Positions 10,599 through 20,935 of a stretch of DNA of 64,000 nt are shown here, in pieces. This DNA comes from Brienomyrus brachyistius (Eukaryota; Chordata; Actinopteri; Osteoglossiformes; Mormyridae), in the NCBI RefSeq assembly GCF_023856365.1, contig NC_064548.1, positions 1,488,001-1,552,000 on the forward strand, written 5' to 3'. Position 1 is the stretch's first letter. Each line of letters starts with the position of its first letter. The translations under genes and the position numbers were made by a program. A model generated the notes under the pieces. That model ran no database searches. It saw nothing but the letters and a program-made list of their open reading frames with translations, and was not told the DNA's origin.

Positions 10599-10856
10599 GT
10601 CATGACCTGCTCATACAATCCTTCCGTGTGCCATGCCCCCTCGTGTCAATTCTTGATTGTATTCAGCTGTTTCGTGTTATTTCTGAGCAGTCCTGTGTAT
10701 TTAGTCCATGTTCAAGTCTGTTTCCCCAGTCTGGTCATTGATATGTTCACTGTGTAGCTGTGTTCTGCCTGCAGTACACCCCGTTTTTGGATTTACATGT
10801 GCTCGATTCTGATTCCCCGCACCCTGCTCGTTCGCCCTGTACATGGTCATCACAGT
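10599..10856 (+). repeat. 3' LTR of the gag-like element
   Basis: Begins TGTCATGACCTGCTC and contains the family motif CCGTGTGCCATGCCCCCTCG. It continues through a T-rich middle to CCTGCTCGTTCGCCC and ends near GTCATCACA. It lacks a clear AATAAA and its end is diverged from TGACA. Family membership is clear from the first 60 bases; the exact right end is less certain. Confidence 0.6.
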
Positions 10857-11179
10857 TTGTGCATGTGCTTCATGATCAATAGCTTAGCTGTCTTGCTTAC
10901 AGTCACTAGCGGTGAAAGGATACAGTGCAATCAATCAATCAATCAATAAGTTAAAAAGACATAATTCAAAAGTTACATGGTGTGCATTGTCCTCCAAAGT
11001 TTAATGCTTAAAGCACCCTTAACAAGACATATCTATTGTTTAGGGTAATACTTATTAGCCCATAAATAAATTCTATCTTCTCTCTGCTGTACTTTAAACA
11101 GACACAACGCAGTAAATGGAAAAGAGAGAGTATAAGGATATCGGTTCTTTCAAAAATATTTATGACCTAAAGGTCATAA

Positions 11180-11770
11180 AGGTCATGGGGGGGGGGGGGG
11201 GGGGCGGAGTTTGGGGCGTGGTTGTGGTGGTACGATGTGACGTCATGGGAGAGGGATTTATTTATTATTATTTTAAATTATTTATTATTTTAAATGATTT
11301 AATTATTTATTATTATTTATTATTTATTTTTAAAATTATAATTTTATATTGAGGAGAGTGCTTTTGAGTGTGTATTATTTTTTAATTATTTTTTTATTAT
11401 TATTTTTAAAATTATATTGAGGAGAGTGTGGGGTTTTGTGGGGCGCCACCGGGGCTGAGCGGGGTGGGTTACCTGATGGAGTGTGAGCATACGTTTTGCG
11501 GTACTGTGGTAAGGTCCCCACGGCTTTGGATAATCCACGGAGAGAGCGATGCCGGAGAGCTGAGAGCTGTGCTGCTGCGCGAGTCTGATACCGGAGAGCT
11601 GAGAGCCGTGTTGCGCGAGTCTGAGAGAAACTCTGAGAGAATGAGACTCTGGGAGAAAATGATAAAGTTGGAGCAAAGAATGAGAGGAGGCGGAGGGTCT
11701 GTCGTCCAATAAAAACGCTTGGCGGTAGTTTTGACCGTGTATGTGTTTTTTCCTCACACAACGGTTTGTA
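11180..11770. other. Poly-G run and AT-rich/GC-rich alternating stretch
   Basis: Direct repeats of AAGGTCAT occur just before a poly-G run (11187-11204). A GC-rich patch and about 170 bases of ATTTATTATT-type sequence follow. At 11546-11620 a unit containing GCCGGAGAGCTGAGAGC is repeated. AATAAA lies at 11709. The stretch resembles viral or transposon regulatory DNA in texture, but I cannot assign it. Confidence 0.4.
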
Positions 11771-12012
11771 TTATATCAGTGTATGGGGCCGCACTTTTGT
11801 ATATCCCGGTAGGTCATCCAGGTCATCTCTAATAACTTGGGCCACACATCAAGTTGGACATTTTGTCTCCCACAAAAACCATCCGCAGATATTTATTTAT
11901 TTTATTTATTTATTATTATTATCTGCAGATATTTATTTATTTTTTTATTATGTCGAGCGGGGTGTTCCTCCTATGGTAAGGAGGCACAAGTATCATCGAG
12001 GTCTTACCCTAC

Positions 12013-12471
12013 GTGCCACGCTCGCATAGTTTTCCTCCTTTGGTAAAGAAGGCAACAGACATGTCCGGCACGCCCGAAATGAAAGATTCTACGGCACGGT
12101 CAAAGATTCAGGAGGAGGAGGATGGTGTACGGCCTCCGGGGGCTCCCAGGAAGATTCGTACGGCACGTAGACGGGTACCTATGATGCGAGCGTTGGGATA
12201 CCTGAGGGCTACCTGGGAGATACACAACGGGGATAAACTGATCTGGCTCTTTGACTACGATGAGGAGGAACTGCACATGTTTCAGGTCACCGGAGACGGC
12301 CCAGACCCCGTGAAAGACGACTCACATCTGCTGAGTTTCTCTGAAGATGAATGGGAAAACTTGAAGTCTATCGGCATCCCAATGATGAAAGCGACCACCA
12401 ACCCTGACAATCGGGGGAACATCTACAATATGGCCATGCAGTTTAAAAATCCTGACGAAGGACCTTTATAA
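12013..12471 (+). pseudogene. Unrecognised reading frame, 152 codons, frameshifted C-terminus
   Basis: ATG at 12013 or, more plausibly, at 12061 (MSGTPEMKDSTARSK). The N-terminus is acidic then basic (RKIRTARRRVPMMRALGYL). The core has dense aromatic/acidic sequence (KLIWLFDYDEEELHMFQVTG; SFSEDEWENLKSIG). It stops at 12471, but the shifted frame stays open to 12633 with cysteine- and aromatic-rich sequence (ICQRPKCDCFGLRIPF, MRMFEEKGDFFHTLF). A single-base shift near 12465 would therefore explain the break, giving roughly 200 residues in all. I recognise no family. A link with the Polinton-like integrase fragment 2.8 kb downstream is possible but unproven. Confidence 0.45.
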
Positions 12472-12639
12472 AGTGGGACGTGACCGAGGAGCTGGGGGAC
12501 AGAATGCTGAATATATGTCAGCGGCCTAAATGCGACTGTTTTGGGCTGAGAATACCGTTTGTGATTTGGATGCGGATGTTTGAAGAAAAGGGGGATTTCT
12601 TCCACACGCTCTTCAAGGATAGTCGGGGGGCGTAAGGAG

Positions 12640-14105
12640 ATGCAAGCGTTGAAAAAACTTGTAATGTACAGATGTAGCCGCTTGAATTTTCCCCAGTTTC
12701 CATGATGGGACCATTCTGGGTGGGACCTTGACTGTAATGAGATCCCCCACTATGATGTAATGAACAAGTGGGCCGGCATGATCCGCCCCTTACCTCTCTG
12801 TGTGTAAAGTACTTGCAATGATTTATCCATCCACCAGGGGGAGCAGTGATTATGAAGGCTGAAGTGACTTACCTGAAATCAGGTAGAACACCTGATTTCA
12901 GGTATCTTAACTTCACTACAAAAAAATGAAAATCTAAGCAAGTATAATTTTCTCATATTTAGATAAAATTCCAATTTCATTAATAAACGGACTACACTGC
13001 AATAAATGGCCTGTGAAATTTAAGAAATTGTTTCTGTTGTGAGGCAAAGATGGCCTAAAACTAGCAAAATGTGTTTTTAGTCAGTTTATTGATGAAATTA
13101 GAATTTTGTATTTTATTTCAACTTTTGGAAATGAGGTGGACCCACGATGTGTGTAGTATAATAATTACAGACCTAAACTAAGTAATAAGAGTGATATTGT
13201 CAAGCAATGAGGGACAGTGTGGTATATGAAAATTAAACAGATTTTAAGCTTGTTTGGCACATGATGAAATACTTCATCTGCAAGGAGCAGCGTGTCCAAG
13301 CAAGAGTTATGTTGGGAGAGGAGAGTGACCCAAGATGTGTGTAACAGACTAATTACAGGCCTAAACAAAGTAATACGGTTGATTGTGGAGAATAAAGGTG
13401 GACAGAGTGGAAAATGAAAAATAAAAAAACATATGGTTCTGTACTGTGCTTGAATAAAACAGACACATTCCTTAGTGTGTTCTGTCTGGCTAACAGTCTG
13501 AAAGGCTGCTGATGGCTGCATATTCACGGGGTGGGGATGGGGGGCAGTCACAATGACGTGTGAATGTGTCATTAACTTCTCTGCTTGGCCACAATGAAAA
13601 GAGATATGTTTGCAGGGGATCAAGGTGAGGTTGCTTTCTTAACCTAAGAACACTGAACTGGTCAAGCAGGGTGGTGGTAGTATCATGCTGTTTTGCTGAC
13701 AGCACTTTACATCACTACATTGCACAAAGCGGATGGAATAATAAAATAGCACTGGATAGATAGATTGGGAATTTTTTGTCATAGTACCAGACTCAAAAAG
13801 AGGAACATAAAGGAAACATAGAATAATAAGCATTTACTGTAACGCTTTGGAGTCTGAGGCCTCTCACCCACTTTCAAAGTAGTCTGACATGCCATAACAT
13901 TTTACAGTTTTTCTGAATTGCTAAAACATTTCCTAAAATCTCCTCTCCTTTAATCAATCCACTAAGCACAAACCCTAAAATTCTAGCTAAACTCACAAAG
14001 AAATGAAAACACTACCACTCAAAATAGTTGTTGGCATGCAAAGTAGAAACTGTAAGACTATAATAAAAAAAAGTATGGTCGTCTACCAAAAATATTTGTA
14101 TACTG
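12640..14105. other. Non-coding stretch with an imperfect direct duplication
   Basis: About 100 bases starting at 13140 (ACCCACGATGTGTGTAGTA) recur in diverged form at 13328 (ACCCAAGATGTGTGTAACA). Both copies continue into TACAGxCCTAAACxAAGTAATA. A 152-codon minus-strand frame across this region has no domain and overlaps the repeat, so I do not call it a gene. Confidence 0.5.
12870..12904. repeat. Perfect 15-bp inverted repeat
   Basis: The arms TACCTGAAATCAGGT and ACCTGATTTCAGGTA flank a 5-base loop. Each arm is itself almost a palindrome (ACCTGA, two A/T, TCAGGT). It could be a hairpin or a pair of dyad protein sites. Confidence 0.7.
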
Positions 14106-14109
14106 TACA

Positions 14110-14394
14110 TGTCACAATCAGGGTTGATGCTTGCGGCGATCGTGCGTGCAGGCGGTCAAGGAGCAGGCAGACAGGCAAATACGGGAAATACTGGGGATTT
14201 ATTAGTTAAACAGGGAGCGGGAAACATGGGACCACAGCTAACTACAATGACGGACAAGGGGAACAGGTCAGACCAGGACTTAAATACACAAAGACTAATC
14301 AAAGGAAGCGGACACAGCAGGAGACGATCAGGGAAGCACACGTGGGTAATCAGGGGGCGTGGCACACACGAGGAGCGGATGAGCCGGGCATGAC
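14110..14394 (-). repeat. 3' LTR of inverted element
   Basis: About 285 bp, starting TGTCATGCCCGGCTC and ending in GATTGTGACA on the minus strand. Its middle shares long blocks (GTGTGTGCCACGCCCCCTGA, TGTGCTTCCCTGAT) with the solo LTR at 29354..29649. Confidence 0.8.
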
Positions 14395-15050
14395 AGAACC
14401 CCCCTCCAAAGGCGCGCTACTCTGGGCGCGCCTAGGAGGAGGCGACGGACGGGACGAGGGGAACGGGACCTGGAAAAGAACAAAATCAACGAAGGACGGG
14501 AAACAGGACAGAAGCAAAAAACACAGCCAGCAACAGGACATAAGACAGGACTCGGCAAAGGACAGGGAAGGCAGAAAGACAGACAAGAAAGGGAGAAACA
14601 GAGGGAAGAGGCAGCACAGAAGGAGCAGGAGCGAACGGAGGGAACAACGGGGGACAAGGAGCAGAGAAGGGCAGAACAGAAGGAGGAGGAGCAAACCAAG
14701 GAGGGACTAGGGCAGGAGAGCAGGGAGAGAAGGAGGGGGAATACAGGGGAGCCCGAGGGAACCCCAGCGGGAGACGGGAGGCAGCCGGAGGGGCCGCAGG
14801 CGGCCGGGAGGCCAGAGCAGGAGGGGACCTCGGAGGGGCAGAGGAGGCAGGGCGAGGGACCAACGGAGGGGCCAAGGAGGGAGCAGGAGGGAGCACCAGG
14901 GAAGGGGACGAGGGAGCTAGAGGGGACCCTGGCGAGGGCAAGGAGAGGGGGGGAGCCGCAGCAGGCGGCGACGTCCTCCGACGAGCAGGAGCGGGTGGAC
15001 CCGCAGGCGACAGAGGAGCCGCTGTCGGGGAGCCCGTAGGCACCAACCAA
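14328..15050 (-). CDS. Low-complexity Ser/Pro/Cys-rich frame of LTR element
   Basis: A 240-codon frame in a very GC-rich, purine/pyrimidine-skewed tract. A second minus frame (14486..15046) is also open and Pro/Ala-rich, so openness here reflects base composition. It corresponds in place to the Pro-rich region of the 9-kb copy. Coding in life is plausible for the intact element but not demonstrated. Confidence 0.3.
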   Translation of the reverse strand: MVGAYGLPDSGSSVACGSTRSCSSEDVAACCGSPPLLALARVPSSSLVPFPGAPSCSLLGPSVGPSPCLLCPSEVPSCSGLPAACGPSGCLPSPAGVPSGSPVFPLLLSLLSCPSPSLVCSSSFCSALLCSLSPVVPSVRSCSFCAASSLCFSLSCLSFCLPCPLPSPVLCPVAGCVFCFCPVSRPSLILFFSRSRSPRPVRRLLLGAPRVARLWRGVLSCPAHPLLVCATPPDYPRVLP

Positions 15051-15340
15051 GCCCTAGCGCAGGCGCCAACCGAGCCCTAGCGCAGGCGAGGGAGGGCGAG
15101 CCATGGGGCAGGGCAGGCGGGACCCCTGCCCTGCGTCTGTGTCCCCGCCCCTTACGGGACACAGACATTATGACCCTTGGTCGGGGTCGAGTTCGCCGGG
15201 GTGAGGGCAGAGGAGTCACTGGGGTGAAAGTTAGAATGGCAGGCAGCGGAAGGGGCGCCTACTATACTATGACCCCAGCCACCCGGGATCATACGGGGGG
15301 ATGCCTCCAGACTGCAGAGAGCGGTGGAGGACGATACGGT

Positions 15341-15595
15341 GAAAAAAAAGTGGGTTTCAGAGACTGGCTGTCTATGCAAAACGGTTATACTTTACATAAA
15401 TCGGTTAAAAAGAATTTCCCCAGGAACTGAGTGCTTGTACCGACAACCATGTGTCAGTGGCAGGCCGATTTATGCGACATTCAAGGGTTGGCGACGTACA
15501 ACGATTGGTTAAAGTATCTGCTTACAGCTATTGATGTTTTTTCCAAAAAGGCCTACGCACGTGCGTTAAGAGACAAGACTGGGGTGGCAGTGGGT
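15341..15595 (+). pseudogene. Polinton/Maverick-like integrase fragment
   Basis: In two frames joined at about 15428, the sequence reads YTLHKSVKKNFPRN, then a stop, then QWQADLCDIQGLATYNDWLK and LLTAIDVFSKKAYARALRDK. This is the N-terminal edge of a retroviral-type integrase core as found in Polintons/adintoviruses: the first catalytic Asp is in QADL, with IDVFSKKAY following. The fragment ends where a TGTATG repeat begins (15600). It is only about 85 residues, lacks the other two catalytic acidic residues, and has an in-frame stop, so it is a relic. The family assignment rests on motif recall. Confidence 0.72.
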
Positions 15596-15599
15596 GTGT

Positions 15600-17095
15600 G
15601 TTTGTATGTATGTATGTATGTGTGCACGTGCGTGCACATTCATTCGTTCGTCTGTCCGTCTGCTCGTCAGTGTTAGTTGTGAAATGTGTGCTTGGTTTTT
15701 TAGTCCTACTCTCTGTTTAGCCCAGTTCCTTAGTTGTGTTACTTAATGATTTCTTTAGTTCATTCTTATTTCTCCCAGCTTGTTTCGGACCCCTCGCGGT
15801 CCTTTTGTTTAGTATTTTACCCCAGGGTGCTCTGTTTTTCTTTAATAAACCCCATTTTCGTCTTGGAGCTGCTAGTGGATCATCACCTTTTTCCTGCCTG
15901 TGCCATAAAGATTAGCCTTTTCAGAAAGTATAGGCAGTGCTGTGCTTTGCCTACTACCACTTAGATGTTTTTTGTTGCAAGCACAGGTCACAGACCTGTC
16001 TTCAAATTTTATATTGCAAGTTTAGTGACAAACACCGAAAATAATTGCCTGATTACAAGCACCGACCCCCTCTAGCCTTTAAGACAAGGGGGCAAATAAA
16101 TAATCCAAGTGTGCAGAAAATCAATAAAATGTAAATTAGACACAGACTAGTTCAACTCAAGAAAGAAAATATTATTAAGCTAAGAGAAGTAGAGTTTTTA
16201 AGTTTACCATTCATATGGTACTGGAGACTCACTCAGATCATAGAATCATATTATGCTGATTGGATTAGGCATTGCCCCTGGTTTATCAAAAATTGAAGAA
16301 AATTGAAGAAAACAGTGACAGGCGCTCAAAGCCCCACTAGGCTGGCCGGAATGATTGATGGAGTGGGCAGACCTGTTAGCACTCAGACTGTGACAATTGA
16401 TCACAAACTGGATAACATCATGGAGAAGCTCACGGCTTTGCAAATATTATTGGATGGCGGAGACCAGCGTGGACATTAGGGGAGCTGGAAATTACAGCTT
16501 ATCCTATCAGGTTTTGGCTCCCCCCAATCAGCACTGGCCTCGGCCAAGGCCGCTGCTGAACTAACAACTCCCCCAGAAGAACAAGGCAGCGAGACTCTCT
16601 TGCATTCCTCTCCCCCAATCCCACACCTTCGCCGCTTCATTCCCCCAGCGTGATCAGGCTGATCTGTTGACCAGCACCCCCCATGGCTGCAGGACCGGAT
16701 GGCTGTCTGTCTCTGTTGGACTACCTCCACCACCCCTTTTCCCTCACCTGTTGCAAGTTGTGTCATTTTATGTTGTAAGGCATAGTGACCATGTGCTTAT
16801 GTTGCTGAGGTGTTTTTTTCGGTTCCTACAATGTACTCCCCACTGGAGTACAGTCTGGGGGCTGTTTTTTTATTCTCCTCCTCTCTCCTCATGTTATTCT
16901 CTTTCTTATCTTCTCTCTGTTTGCCCCCTGTGTCCCGACCTGTCTCCCCCTACTGTGATGTTTGTGTATATGTATGGTTGGGTTGATGGCCAGTTTTTTC
17001 GCTGGTACTTGTGACTAGTGACATGGTGTATTGCAACAGCAATAAAGGGTTCTCATCATATCATATCATACAGATTAGCATTAAAGACATAATTT
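15600..17095. other. Repeat-rich stretch: LTR-like end and a (TCATA)n-tailed retroelement end
   Basis: 15600-15900 has a TGTATG microsatellite, then T-rich sequence with AATAAA (15843), like an LTR or 3' untranslated end. From about 16400 to 17068 the sequence reads like the 3' part of a retroelement, ending in AATAAAGGGTTC and three TCATA units (17047-17068). A decayed frame (HKLDNIMEKLTALQ, 16400-16440) may be its coding remnant. I cannot name the family. Confidence 0.4.
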
Positions 17096-17097
17096 TG

Positions 17098-17628
17098 TGT
17101 GACCGGAGGCAGAGTAACCAAGGCGAGGATCCAGAAATGCGCACAGCCAGATAGTTTATTGTGATCGCAGAAAGCGATACAATAAAAGGGAAATCCGTAA
17201 AGGATGGTCGTGAGCCGTTAGCTGGGGTCGAAAGCCAGAAGGATGGTCGTAAGCCGTGAGCGGAGGTCGAAAGCCGGAAGGTCAGTCCTACACGGGCACA
17301 CAGGACACGACCACACAGGGGAAGGGAAACAGGAGAAGCCGGGATCAGCAGGTAAGCGGGGTCAGGTACGGGAGTGAGTCTGGGGAAAGGAAGAAGACAA
17401 GGTAAGGCAAGCACAATAGGAATACAGAACAGGGAAGGAACAGCGGTACAAGTAATTGCTTGGCAAGGCTCATAGTAATGGCACAATACTTCGCATTGAG
17501 CTGCAGGTGTTCCTGGTTTATCTAGAGCCTCTCATTACTGAGACATTTGGAACACCTGGGAAACCCTGCCTACTCGGGCGGTGCTGAGAAGGAGTGGGCG
17601 GCGGGTTCCGCCTGAGAGGGCGTGACAT
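17098..17628 (-). repeat. LTR-like repeat with short tandem units
   Basis: The stretch begins near TGTGACCGGAGG and ends GGGCGTGACA, a TG...CA pair. On the minus strand AATAAA-type signals lie near 17160-17190. Inside it, a unit of about 55 bases containing GGATGGTCGT and GGTCGAAAGCC is repeated (17200-17280). I found no matching target duplication. Confidence 0.45.
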
Positions 17629-17639
17629 TTAGTAATTTA

Positions 17640-18268
17640 AGCTTCCAAAATGAGTAAAAGAGGGGCAGGGTGAGTGCTCATTTGTACTACTCCCTGTATA
17701 CTTTCTCATAATGCTACACCATGGGGTTCCCACAACAGGCCTTGAGGAAACCTCTGTCCGAGACAGGTTATTTGTCACGCAGGTGGACCACAGTCATAAA
17801 TGATGAGATATTTACCTATTTCATTAAATGATTTAAAAAATAATACTTGAATATTCTAATGTAACGGTAATTCACTATGTACCGGCAAGAAACCTTCAGC
17901 ATACAACACAATGTTTTAAGCAGCAGACATGCTTTAATCACAGGACATGTTCACCATGTCACATTAGCCAAACAGTCTTGTCCTGACAAACTGCAACTAC
18001 TGTACAAGAGACGTTTCCAAGGAATGGTCATATATAACATGCCTTCAGAAATTCATGACACACTGTCTGATATTACAATACAGTTCATAAAAATGCCCGG
18101 GGTGAACCTAAAACAAAAGGAAGATGACTTCACGATTCTAATACACATATCACTTAATTTCAGAGTACCGCAATTCAAAGAACTTCTACTACAAGAATCT
18201 CACACCAACATGCCAGGTAAAATCAGGCTCAGACTTTTTTAAAAATAATTATAATATATTTTATAAAT

Positions 18269-18346
<78 letters not shown>

Positions 18347-19560
18347 CATATAATATATAAAATTTATAATATAATGAATAAAATATATACAATAAAATAA
18401 AATTAGATATAAAAGTAGCATGTCACAAGTCTGTATAATATGTATGTCATCAATGCCTTAATCCTCATGAATGTTTTGCATATAAGTGAGATCTGCAGTC
18501 AAAGGGTCAATCAAGCCCTCTATTGGCATGCAGGCATTTATTTGTACTCCTTTTTTTCATGATACTTCAATGCTCTTTCCGCACTTAAGAATTAGGCTTT
18601 GCTGAAAGTAGCTTTTAGCATCTTAATACAAAGCTCTTAGGTCTGACTTTAACTCTTAAGTCAAAGTGTAAGACTATTCATAAGAGTATTTATGAAAAGT
18701 TTTATGCATACTGCCCCTGGTCAATCATTTCTACAGATTTTAACTCTTTTATCATAACTGGTCATTTTGAAATATTTATAAACGGTCCTAATGACAGCAC
18801 TTCTAAAGAACTTATTGCTATATTTGACATGTTTGACCTGTTACAGCTTGTAACTGCTCTTACTCATATCTGAGATCATAAGATCCAGATTAGATCCAGA
18901 TTATTTTGAGATGTTTCCTGCAAGTTCCAAACTGTTTGGTAGCGAGCAAACTTTCAAACTATGGATTATGCCAAAATAATAATCAGAATAAAGTAATCAA
19001 AAACCAAACTCCACAAGTTAAATAATCTACAAATAAGTCTCCAAACTCCAATGGATTAATCGCCTTCACGGGGCACTGATTACCTTCGACAACCATTTCA
19101 AAATGCAAGTCTTCTGCAGCTATGTTTTGTAGCTCCTGTTGCATATACAGCGTACACTGATAAAATCATATGCCAGAAGTGTTTAGTGACAGAGTTGGAG
19201 GACAGTATTTGTGTATTGGAGAAGTCCATTTGTACCTGAGTGGAGATTAAGCATATTTTAGATACTGAAGATGTCCAGGATGAAATTTGCCAGCACCTAA
19301 GGTAACCTTTGGTCTTAACGGCAATGTGGCTTGCATGAGTTTATAAAAACAATGAAGAAAATTAATGTATCCTCAAAAGAGTGTCCTGCGACTGGGAGTA
19401 CCCAATGAATATGATTAATGATGATCAATTGATTTTACATGACCAACAGTCAATTTATGATTATTTATATGGCCCTTGGCATTTATAATTCATTATTATA
19501 TCTGGCTGGTAGATTGATCTTTTGGTTTCACATAATAAAAAAATGATGTAACATTATCCC
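17640..19560. other. Mostly unique AT-rich sequence with an (AT)n microsatellite
   Basis: The AT repeat occupies about 18270-18341 and is followed by ATATAAAATTTATAATATA-type sequence. A 121-codon frame at 17877..18242 has no recognised domain or supporting splice sites and is not called as a gene. Nothing else stands out. Confidence 0.5.
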
Positions 19561-19564
19561 ACTA

Positions 19565-20175
19565 AGTGCTGGCAAGTTTCACCCTGGGCATCATCTGTCA
19601 AAAGCACAGATGCACAGGAGAAGGCACCAACAGGGCTCTTCACAATGACCCAGGACTGGTACCTGATGGTGGATCTAGGGAAACAGCTCCAGTTTCCTGA
19701 GTCCATAACAACAGACACCACTCAGTCCAGACACAATCCTACTTTCGCAAAGAATTAAACAGGTAGCCATAGTGGAGCCCACAGGTCCTTGAGAGGACAG
19801 AATGGAGGAGGCCACAGAGAGGATGCAAGCTTGGTATGCTGGCCTAGTAGAAGAGTGCCGTAGAGAAGGATGAAAGGCATGATGCCTGCCCATTGGAGTG
19901 GGCTGCAGAGGATTTCCTGGGTGGTCCCTATGCAAGGCATTCCAACTCATAGCCATTACTGGTGTCTAAAACAGGCAGACCATTAGGAACAGCACCGAGG
20001 CAGCTGAGAAAGCCTTGATATGGCTATGGCTGAGGAATAATGAGCTGTGGAGGAGTGTTACTTAGACACAAGCTGGAGTCTGATGAGCCCCAGCTAGGTC
20101 TCCCAGGGTGTCTGATGTTACAAGACCTGAAACACCCAATAACTCTGGGGAACATAACTGATGATGTACTTTAGT
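19565..20175 (+). pseudogene. RLE-type LINE C-terminal endonuclease fragment
   Basis: One frame, with several stops, reads VDLGKQLQFPESI, SPDTILLSQRIKQVAIVE, EDRMEEATERMQAWYAGLVE, PIGVGCRGFPGWSL, AFQLIAITGV and TEAAEKALIWLWL. This is the pattern of the C-terminal PD-(D/E)XK nuclease of R2/R4/Dong-like fish LINEs: a PD followed by VE and then the GCRGF block. It belongs to the same broad group as 24800..26215, but the two do not overlap enough to call them copies of one element. Inactive. Confidence 0.65.
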
Positions 20176-20204
20176 GCACCAAAGGATGTATTTTTGACTC
20201 ATGA

Positions 20205-20299
20205 TGTCACGCCCTGCTCGTCCAATCCTCCTGTGTGCCATGCCCCCTCATTAATCTTGTGTGAAATTCCCCGCTTCCTGCTCCTGCTTGGTCACGACA
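20205..20299 (+). repeat. Internally deleted solo LTR (TSD CATGA)
   Basis: Ninety-five bases from TGTCACGCCCTGCTC to GGTCACGACA, flanked by CATGA on both sides (20200..20204 and 20300..20304). Most of the LTR middle is missing. Confidence 0.85.
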
Positions 20300-20419
20300 C
20301 ATGATGTATGATGAACATCGAACCCACTTTCAACTTTACTTTGGTAATACACAGTGGGTTTAAGAGTTCATTGTAAAAGTAGACTATCATAATTTTGGAA
20401 ATAAATAAGAACATTTCCC

Positions 20420-20935
20420 TAGTATATGCTAGATGCATTGTTAATATTCCACCTGCATTTTAACCAAATTTTCTATACTGTGGTCCATTTGCCTTTTTAT
20501 ACTGTGGTCCTATTGCACACATTTACTTGTCTATTCATTCTCATATTGCACTTTTGTCTTGCACTCTCTTGTCCTATATTGCACTGCTTTTGTCCTGCAT
20601 TGTCTTGTACAGTATTGCAGTGCTGTTTGTCCTGCAATGTCTTGTCCAGTATTGCAGTGCTGTTTGTCCTGCACTGTCTTGTCCAGTAATGCAGTGCTGT
20701 TTGTCCTGCACTGTCTTGTCCAGTATTGCAGTGCTGTTTGTCCTACACCTCAATGCCCTAGATGTGTTATGTCGCGTGTTTACTTTTTTTCTATTTTGTT
20801 TTTCTGTTTAATTCTTTTATTGCTATTTCAGTTTTTATTATGCCAGAGTTTACAACATTTCATTTTACTGTTGGTTATATAGTCTGACTGTATATAGGTT
20901 GGATGTGACAAATTAAAATCTTTCATAGACAGTCT
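20420..20935 (+). repeat. L2-like LINE 3' end with 37-bp minisatellite
   Basis: From about 20590 to 20750 a 37-base unit (containing TTTGTCCTGCACTGTCTTG and CCAGTATTGCAGTGCTG) occurs about four times. The repeat points are 20626, 20663, 20700 and 20737. Because 37 is not a multiple of three, it opens three overlapping shadow frames. The right end, GGATGTGACAAATTAAAATC, resembles the tail of fish L2-type LINEs (compare 27925). Confidence 0.65.

Larger units (their letters stand above)
8640..10856 (+). mobile_element. LTR element copy with gag-like and Pro-rich frames, 3' LTR at right
   Basis: Four copies of this family occur in the window (8640..10856 plus; 14110..15335 minus; 41137..41905 minus; 63219..64000 plus). 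This copy holds an ENLQRL gag-like segment, a long Pro/Ala/Val-rich frame, and a spacer. It ends in a sequence starting TGTCATGACCTGCTC (about 10599) and ending near 10856, which matches the solo LTRs of the window in layout. No protease, reverse transcriptase or integrase is present. The right edge is diverged and no flanking duplication was found. Confidence 0.65.
14110..15335 (-). mobile_element. LTR element copy, 3' half plus 3' LTR, inverted
   Basis: Read on the minus strand, the C-terminal coding region (from about 15335, including a CCCTGCCCTGCCCC stretch also seen near 10030) leads into a 600-base GC-rich Pro/Ser/Leu coding tract. A purine-rich TTTGGAGGGGGGTTC (about 14395-14409) then directly precedes TGTCATGCCC. 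That order, polypurine tract then LTR, is what a retroelement 3' end should have. The LTR has AATAAA (complement near 14200) and ends in TTGTGACA at 14110. Confidence 0.72.

Noticed and set aside
10205..10757. Two overlapping Ser/Pro/Cys-rich frames of more than 150 codons
   Set aside because: Both frames are open because the DNA is pyrimidine-rich with few stops; this is the spacer before the 3' LTR.
13165..13623. 152-codon minus-strand frame
   Set aside because: It spans an imperfect direct duplication and has no domain; composition is like the surrounding non-coding DNA.
17877..18242. 121-codon plus-strand frame
   Set aside because: No recognised domain, no splice signals pairing it with other exons, AT-rich context next to an (AT)n microsatellite.
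18270..18341. Possible replication origin or CRISPR-like array
   Set aside because: It is a plain AT dinucleotide microsatellite; no spacers or repeat units of CRISPR type occur anywhere in the window.
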